A stretch of DNA of 9,978 nucleotides. Origin: an uncultured Methylococcaceae bacterium. Its GTDB lineage: Bacteria > Pseudomonadota > Gammaproteobacteria > Methylococcales > Methylomonadaceae. The stretch lies in the NCBI GenBank assembly GCA_903839795.1, contig CAIMDR010000633.1, positions 1 through 9,978 of the forward strand. The letters run 5' to 3'. A model generated the notes under the pieces. That model made no database searches. It was not told where the DNA came from and worked only from the letters and a program-made list of their open reading frames with translations. Position numbers and translations under genes: made by a program. Position 1 is the stretch's first letter. Each line of letters starts with the position of its first letter. Below are positions 6,936-9,978 of the stretch, in pieces.

Positions 6936-8395
6936 TTGCGGTCTATCTTGTATTATTGATTCCTTTAGCCGGGATTGTGTTTTTTGCACTGGGCGGACAC
7001 CGGGCAGATAGGGGGAAACTGAATGTCAGGTTTAATGCAATCTGTTTGCTGGCGACCATCTGGCTGGCGGTTAATGTGCTTAATCAAGGCACTATTTTAT
7101 CGGACAACAAGGCTTTTTTGATTGACCCGTTTAACGTCTATTTGATTGTTCTGACTGCTTTTGTCGGACTGACCACGTCAATTTTTTCCGGCCCCTATAT
7201 GGCGCATGAAAAAGACTTGGGCAAACTGACGGATAACCGGTTAAAACTTTATTACTCCATGTATCAAGGTTTTATGCTGGCCATGTATCTGGTGCTAACC
7301 ACCAATAACATGGGCATTATGTGGGTTGCTATGGAAGGTGCAACCCTGGCGACCGTGATGCTGGTGAGTTTATACCGAACCCCTGAATCTATTGAAGCCG
7401 CCTGGAAATACTTTATTCTTTGTGGCGTGGGTATTGCGCAAGCGCTATTCGGCACCATTTTGCTGTATTACGCAGCAATGCAGATTGGCGATGGTGAAAG
7501 CTCTTTATTGTGGTCGGTACTTTACGAGAACGCCAGTAAATTAAATCCGGAAATATTGGAAATTGCCTTTGTTTTTATGCTGGTTGGTTATGGTACTAAA
7601 ATCGGTCTGGTGCCTTTGCACAACTGGTTGCCCGACGCCCATTCCGAAGGCCCTACCCCCATGTCTGCGGTCTTGTCCGGCCTGTTGTTAAATGATGCCT
7701 TATATGCCGTAGTCCGTAATAAAATGCTGGTAGATGGTGCCAGCCATAGTCATATAGCCGGTTACTTGATGATGGGCTTTGGACTGTTGTCTTTTCTGGT
7801 CGGCGCTTTATTTCTGCATCGGCAAAAAGACATTAAACGCTTGTTTAGTTATTCCTCCATCGAACACATGGGCATGATGACGTTTGCTTTTGGTATCGGC
7901 GGCCCCATGGCAACGTTTGCAGCTTTGCTGCACATGACCGTACACTCACTGACAAAATCAGCCATTTTTGTGACCGTGGGTCACGCCTCACAGCTTGCCG
8001 GAACGCAAAGCATCGATAAAATACGGGGCTTGATAAAAACCCAACCCAAGGTAGGCTGGGGTTTGTTAATCGGTACGTTAGCCATTGCCGGCTTCCCGCC
8101 TTTTGGTGTTTTTACCAGTGAGTTCCTGGTTTTGCTGGCCACCATGCACAGCTATCCCTGGCTGGCACCGTTATTATTACTGGGTATCGGCATTGCCTTT
8201 GCAGGTTTGTTCAGACACATACAGCCCATGGTTTATGGCGATAAGCCGGAAGGTCAACAGCCCGTTAAAGCCAACTTGTGGCCGGTCATCATTCATTTAG
8301 GTTTGGTGTTATGGCTGGGCTTGGCTATCCCCGAATTTCTGGCTAACTGGTTTTCACAGGCCACCTTGTTAATCTCCGGGAGTACGCCGTTATGA
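6932..8395 (+). CDS. hyfF: Hydrogenase-4 component F-like (NuoN/M antiporter-like) membrane subunit
   Basis: This 487-residue antiporter-like subunit is of HyfF type and is predicted to form the second ion channel of the membrane arm. Key residues seen are the TM5 glutamate in W-V-A-M-E-G-A-T (E135), the TM7 lysine in GYGTKIGLVPLHNWLPDAHS (K223), the helix K-R-L-F-S-Y-S-S-I-E-H-M-G, and H-S-L-T-K-S (about residue 340). These glutamate and lysine positions are those essential for proton movement in complex I antiporter subunits. The start ATG 6932 overlaps the hyfE stop (ATGA) and is preceded by a strong GAGGTGG at 6921-6927. The stop 8393-8395 overlaps the next start in the same way, indicating tight translational coupling. 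E. coli hyf has an extra antiporter-like gene, hyfD; none is present here. Confidence 0.94.
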   Translation: MIAVYLVLLIPLAGIVFFALGGHRADRGKLNVRFNAICLLATIWLAVNVLNQGTILSDNKAFLIDPFNVYLIVLTAFVGLTTSIFSGPYMAHEKDLGKLTDNRLKLYYSMYQGFMLAMYLVLTTNNMGIMWVAMEGATLATVMLVSLYRTPESIEAAWKYFILCGVGIAQALFGTILLYYAAMQIGDGESSLLWSVLYENASKLNPEILEIAFVFMLVGYGTKIGLVPLHNWLPDAHSEGPTPMSAVLSGLLLNDALYAVVRNKMLVDGASHSHIAGYLMMGFGLLSFLVGALFLHRQKDIKRLFSYSSIEHMGMMTFAFGIGGPMATFAALLHMTVHSLTKSAIFVTVGHASQLAGTQSIDKIRGLIKTQPKVGWGLLIGTLAIAGFPPFGVFTSEFLVLLATMHSYPWLAPLLLLGIGIAFAGLFRHIQPMVYGDKPEGQQPVKANLWPVIIHLGLVLWLGLAIPEFLANWFSQATLLISGSTPL

Positions 8396-9978
8396 GCGCT
8401 TCAAATTGGACGACGGATTTTTTAAATCAATGCAATAGCGCAGAATTTTTTATTCTTCCTGCGCGTATCAATCCAAATGCAGTCAACAGCGACGCTCAGA
8501 GCGATAAAATCGTGCTGTGGCAAATTGAAAGCAGGCACTGGCAACAATTTGGTCAATACGCCCTTGAACAAAATCTGCGCTGGGTCGCCGGTTGGGCAGA
8601 ACACGCCGAGACGGTATTTATCGTTAATGCCTGCTTTGAAAAAGAGGGTGTTTATGTGTTGTTACGCACACGCATCAATACCGATAACCCCGAATTGCCC
8701 TCACAAGCCACCGTTTATCCTGCCGCCAATCGCAGTGAACGCCATACCCAAGACCTGTTTGGCATTAGCTTTGCAGGACATCCCGATAATCGGCGCTGGA
8801 TCCGTCATCAAGCCTGGGGTAAACACAGTTATCCGTTACGCAAGGATTTTTCTGTTCAAGGCGAACCCCAAGCCGTTACGCCCCCCGACATGAATTACCC
8901 CTTTGTTAAAGCGCATGGCGCAGGGGTTTATGAAATTCCTGTAGGCCCCGTACATGCAGGTATTATTGAGCCCGGACATTTTCGCTTTCTGGCAGTCGGC
9001 GAACTGATTTTAAATCTGGAAGAACGTTTGGGTTATGTTCATAAAGGGATTGAAAAAATTGCTGAAGGCAGAACGCCGGACTCTTTAGCGCGTCTGGCAG
9101 GGCGAGTTTCAGGTGATACCACCGTAGGACATTGCTGGGCAGCTTGCCGGGCAATGGAGCAAGCCGCCGGTATTACAATCCCGCCACGCGCCGCCTTGAT
9201 ACGCGGCATTCTGGCAGAACGTGAAAGGGTCGCCAATCATTTAGGCGATATGGGTGCCATTTGTAATGATGTCGCTTTTGTGTTTGCACAAATGCAGTTT
9301 ACCCGCTTGCGTGAGTTGTGGTTACGCACCCATGCCAGCGTTTTCGGCCACCGTTTGCTCATGGACAGAATTGTTCCCGGCGGCGTTAGCTGTGATTTAT
9401 CAGAAACCGCCTGCGCGTTGATTAAACAGGAGATGCTTCAGTTAAAAAATGAACTGTCAGAAGTCATGCCGGCGATAGACCTTAATTCATCCTTGGAAGA
9501 TCGGCTCTATACGGCAGGTTATTTGTCGCCAAAAACCGCCGCCGCTTTTGGCACGCTGGGTTATGTCGGTCGTGCCAGTGGTCAGGATTTTGATGTGCGC
9601 CGCGACGCGCCCTATTCACCTTACGATCAAGTCACGTTTAAAGTCGCATTGGAAAATCAAGGCGATATCGCCTCACGATTCTGGGTAAGGTATAAGGAAA
9701 TCAATGCGGCTTTAAAACTCATTGATCAATTTATAGCGCAACTTGCGGAAGGTGACCTCATCTCCTACTGGCAAACACCGCCAGCGGGGAGTGAAGCGCT
9801 GGGCATCGTTGAGGGTTGGCGTGGAGAAATCACCACTTATGTTCGCTTCGATAGCGATAATAAAATCGCCCGTTTTTATCCGCGTGACCCCAGCATCCTG
9901 AACTGGCCAGCCTTGGAAAAACTGACGCTGAATAATATCGTGCCGGATTTTCCAGTGTGTAACAAATCCCTGAATGGC
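8392..9978 (+). CDS. hyfG: HyfG/HycE-like large subunit (NuoCD fusion) lacking the proximal NiFe cysteines; 3' end outside window
   Basis: The frame opens at ATG 8392, overlapping the hyfF stop (ATGA), and stays open for 529 codons to the window end. An N-terminal NuoC (30-kDa) domain (about residues 1-165) carries E-R-H-T-Q-D-L-F-G-I (116-125). A NuoD/hydrogenase large-subunit domain follows, with GPVHAGIIEPGHFRF (185-199), then E-R-V-A-N-H-L-G-D-M-G-A-I and later GRASGQDFDVRRD. In true group 4 NiFe hydrogenases the proximal metal motif is R-V-C-G-I-C-x-x-x-H. Here it reads R238-V-S240-G-D-T243-T-V-G-H247, so both cysteines are replaced while the arginine, glycine and histidine remain. That pattern fits energy-converting hydrogenase-related (Ehr) complexes and argues against H2 activity. 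The distal C-x-x-C motif lies beyond the window and was not seen. Perhaps 20-40 residues are missing at the C-terminus. Confidence 0.92.
   Translation, partial: MSASNWTTDFLNQCNSAEFFILPARINPNAVNSDAQSDKIVLWQIESRHWQQFGQYALEQNLRWVAGWAEHAETVFIVNACFEKEGVYVLLRTRINTDNPELPSQATVYPAANRSERHTQDLFGISFAGHPDNRRWIRHQAWGKHSYPLRKDFSVQGEPQAVTPPDMNYPFVKAHGAGVYEIPVGPVHAGIIEPGHFRFLAVGELILNLEERLGYVHKGIEKIAEGRTPDSLARLAGRVSGDTTVGHCWAACRAMEQAAGITIPPRAALIRGILAERERVANHLGDMGAICNDVAFVFAQMQFTRLRELWLRTHASVFGHRLLMDRIVPGGVSCDLSETACALIKQEMLQLKNELSEVMPAIDLNSSLEDRLYTAGYLSPKTAAAFGTLGYVGRASGQDFDVRRDAPYSPYDQVTFKVALENQGDIASRFWVRYKEINAALKLIDQFIAQLAEGDLISYWQTPPAGSEALGIVEGWRGEITTYVRFDSDNKIARFYPRDPSILNWPALEKLTLNNIVPDFPVCNKSLNG

Noticed and set aside
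8477..8893. A 138-codon + strand frame inside the hyfG region, in another frame
   Set aside because: It is a shadow of the hyfG reading frame, which carries clear NuoC motifs across the same bases; the alternative peptide is proline- and alanine-rich with no recognisable domain.
8392..9978. Reading this gene as an active hydrogenase-4 or formate hydrogenlyase large subunit
   Set aside because: The proximal cysteine pair is replaced by S240 and T243; the family match alone does not show H2 activity.

Overview
The window is from a bacterium, most likely a gammaproteobacterium of moderate GC content. The tandem SulP transporters, the compact Hyf-like membrane-complex operon and the protein style are reminiscent of methanotrophs of the order Methylococcales. 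That placement is an impression and cannot be proven from this sequence. All convincing genes lie on the + strand.

Region 1 (1-2777) holds two tandem SulP-family anion transporters. The first has its 5' part outside the window. The second is complete, with its own Shine-Dalgarno sequence, and follows a 207-base spacer that contains two small hairpins. The two proteins are clear paralogues, with roughly two thirds of aligned residues looking identical by eye. Each has an integral membrane transport domain followed by a C-terminal STAS domain. Sulfate or bicarbonate are the likely classes of substrate.

Region 2 (2778-2996) is a gene-free spacer dominated by low-complexity tandem repeats. It has 3.5 copies of AGCCTTT, then 15 units of TTGAACCC or TTGAACC, ending 30 bases before the next start codon. 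The complementary strand carries nine evenly spaced GGG tracts, a canonical G-quadruplex pattern.

Region 3 (2997-9978) is a tightly packed operon in the order hyfB-hyfC-hyfE-hyfF-hyfG. It encodes the membrane arm (NuoL/M-, NuoH-, NuoK- and NuoN/M-like subunits) and the NuoCD-like catalytic-arm subunit of a complex in the group 4 hydrogenase / complex I superfamily. The last gene runs off the window end. No hyfA or hyfD is present within the hyfB-hyfG interval, and a hyfI/nuoB-like gene would be expected downstream. In HyfG the proximal NiFe-binding motif RxCGxC reads R-V-S-G-D-T, so both proximal cysteines are replaced (S240, T243). The complex is therefore best read as an energy-converting hydrogenase-related (Ehr-type) complex, probably ion-translocating and probably not a hydrogenase.

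The gene junctions are nearly all overlapping (ATGA at hyfE/hyfF and hyfF/hyfG). The two spacers that do exist, hyfB-hyfC and hyfC-hyfE, are bridged by short open frames that overlap the flanking stop codon. The second spacer also carries a degenerate 10-bp-period repeat. The neighbourhood of SulP transporters and a NuoL/H-type ion-pump membrane arm suggests, as inference only, a link between ion gradient and anion (perhaps bicarbonate) uptake or pH homeostasis.
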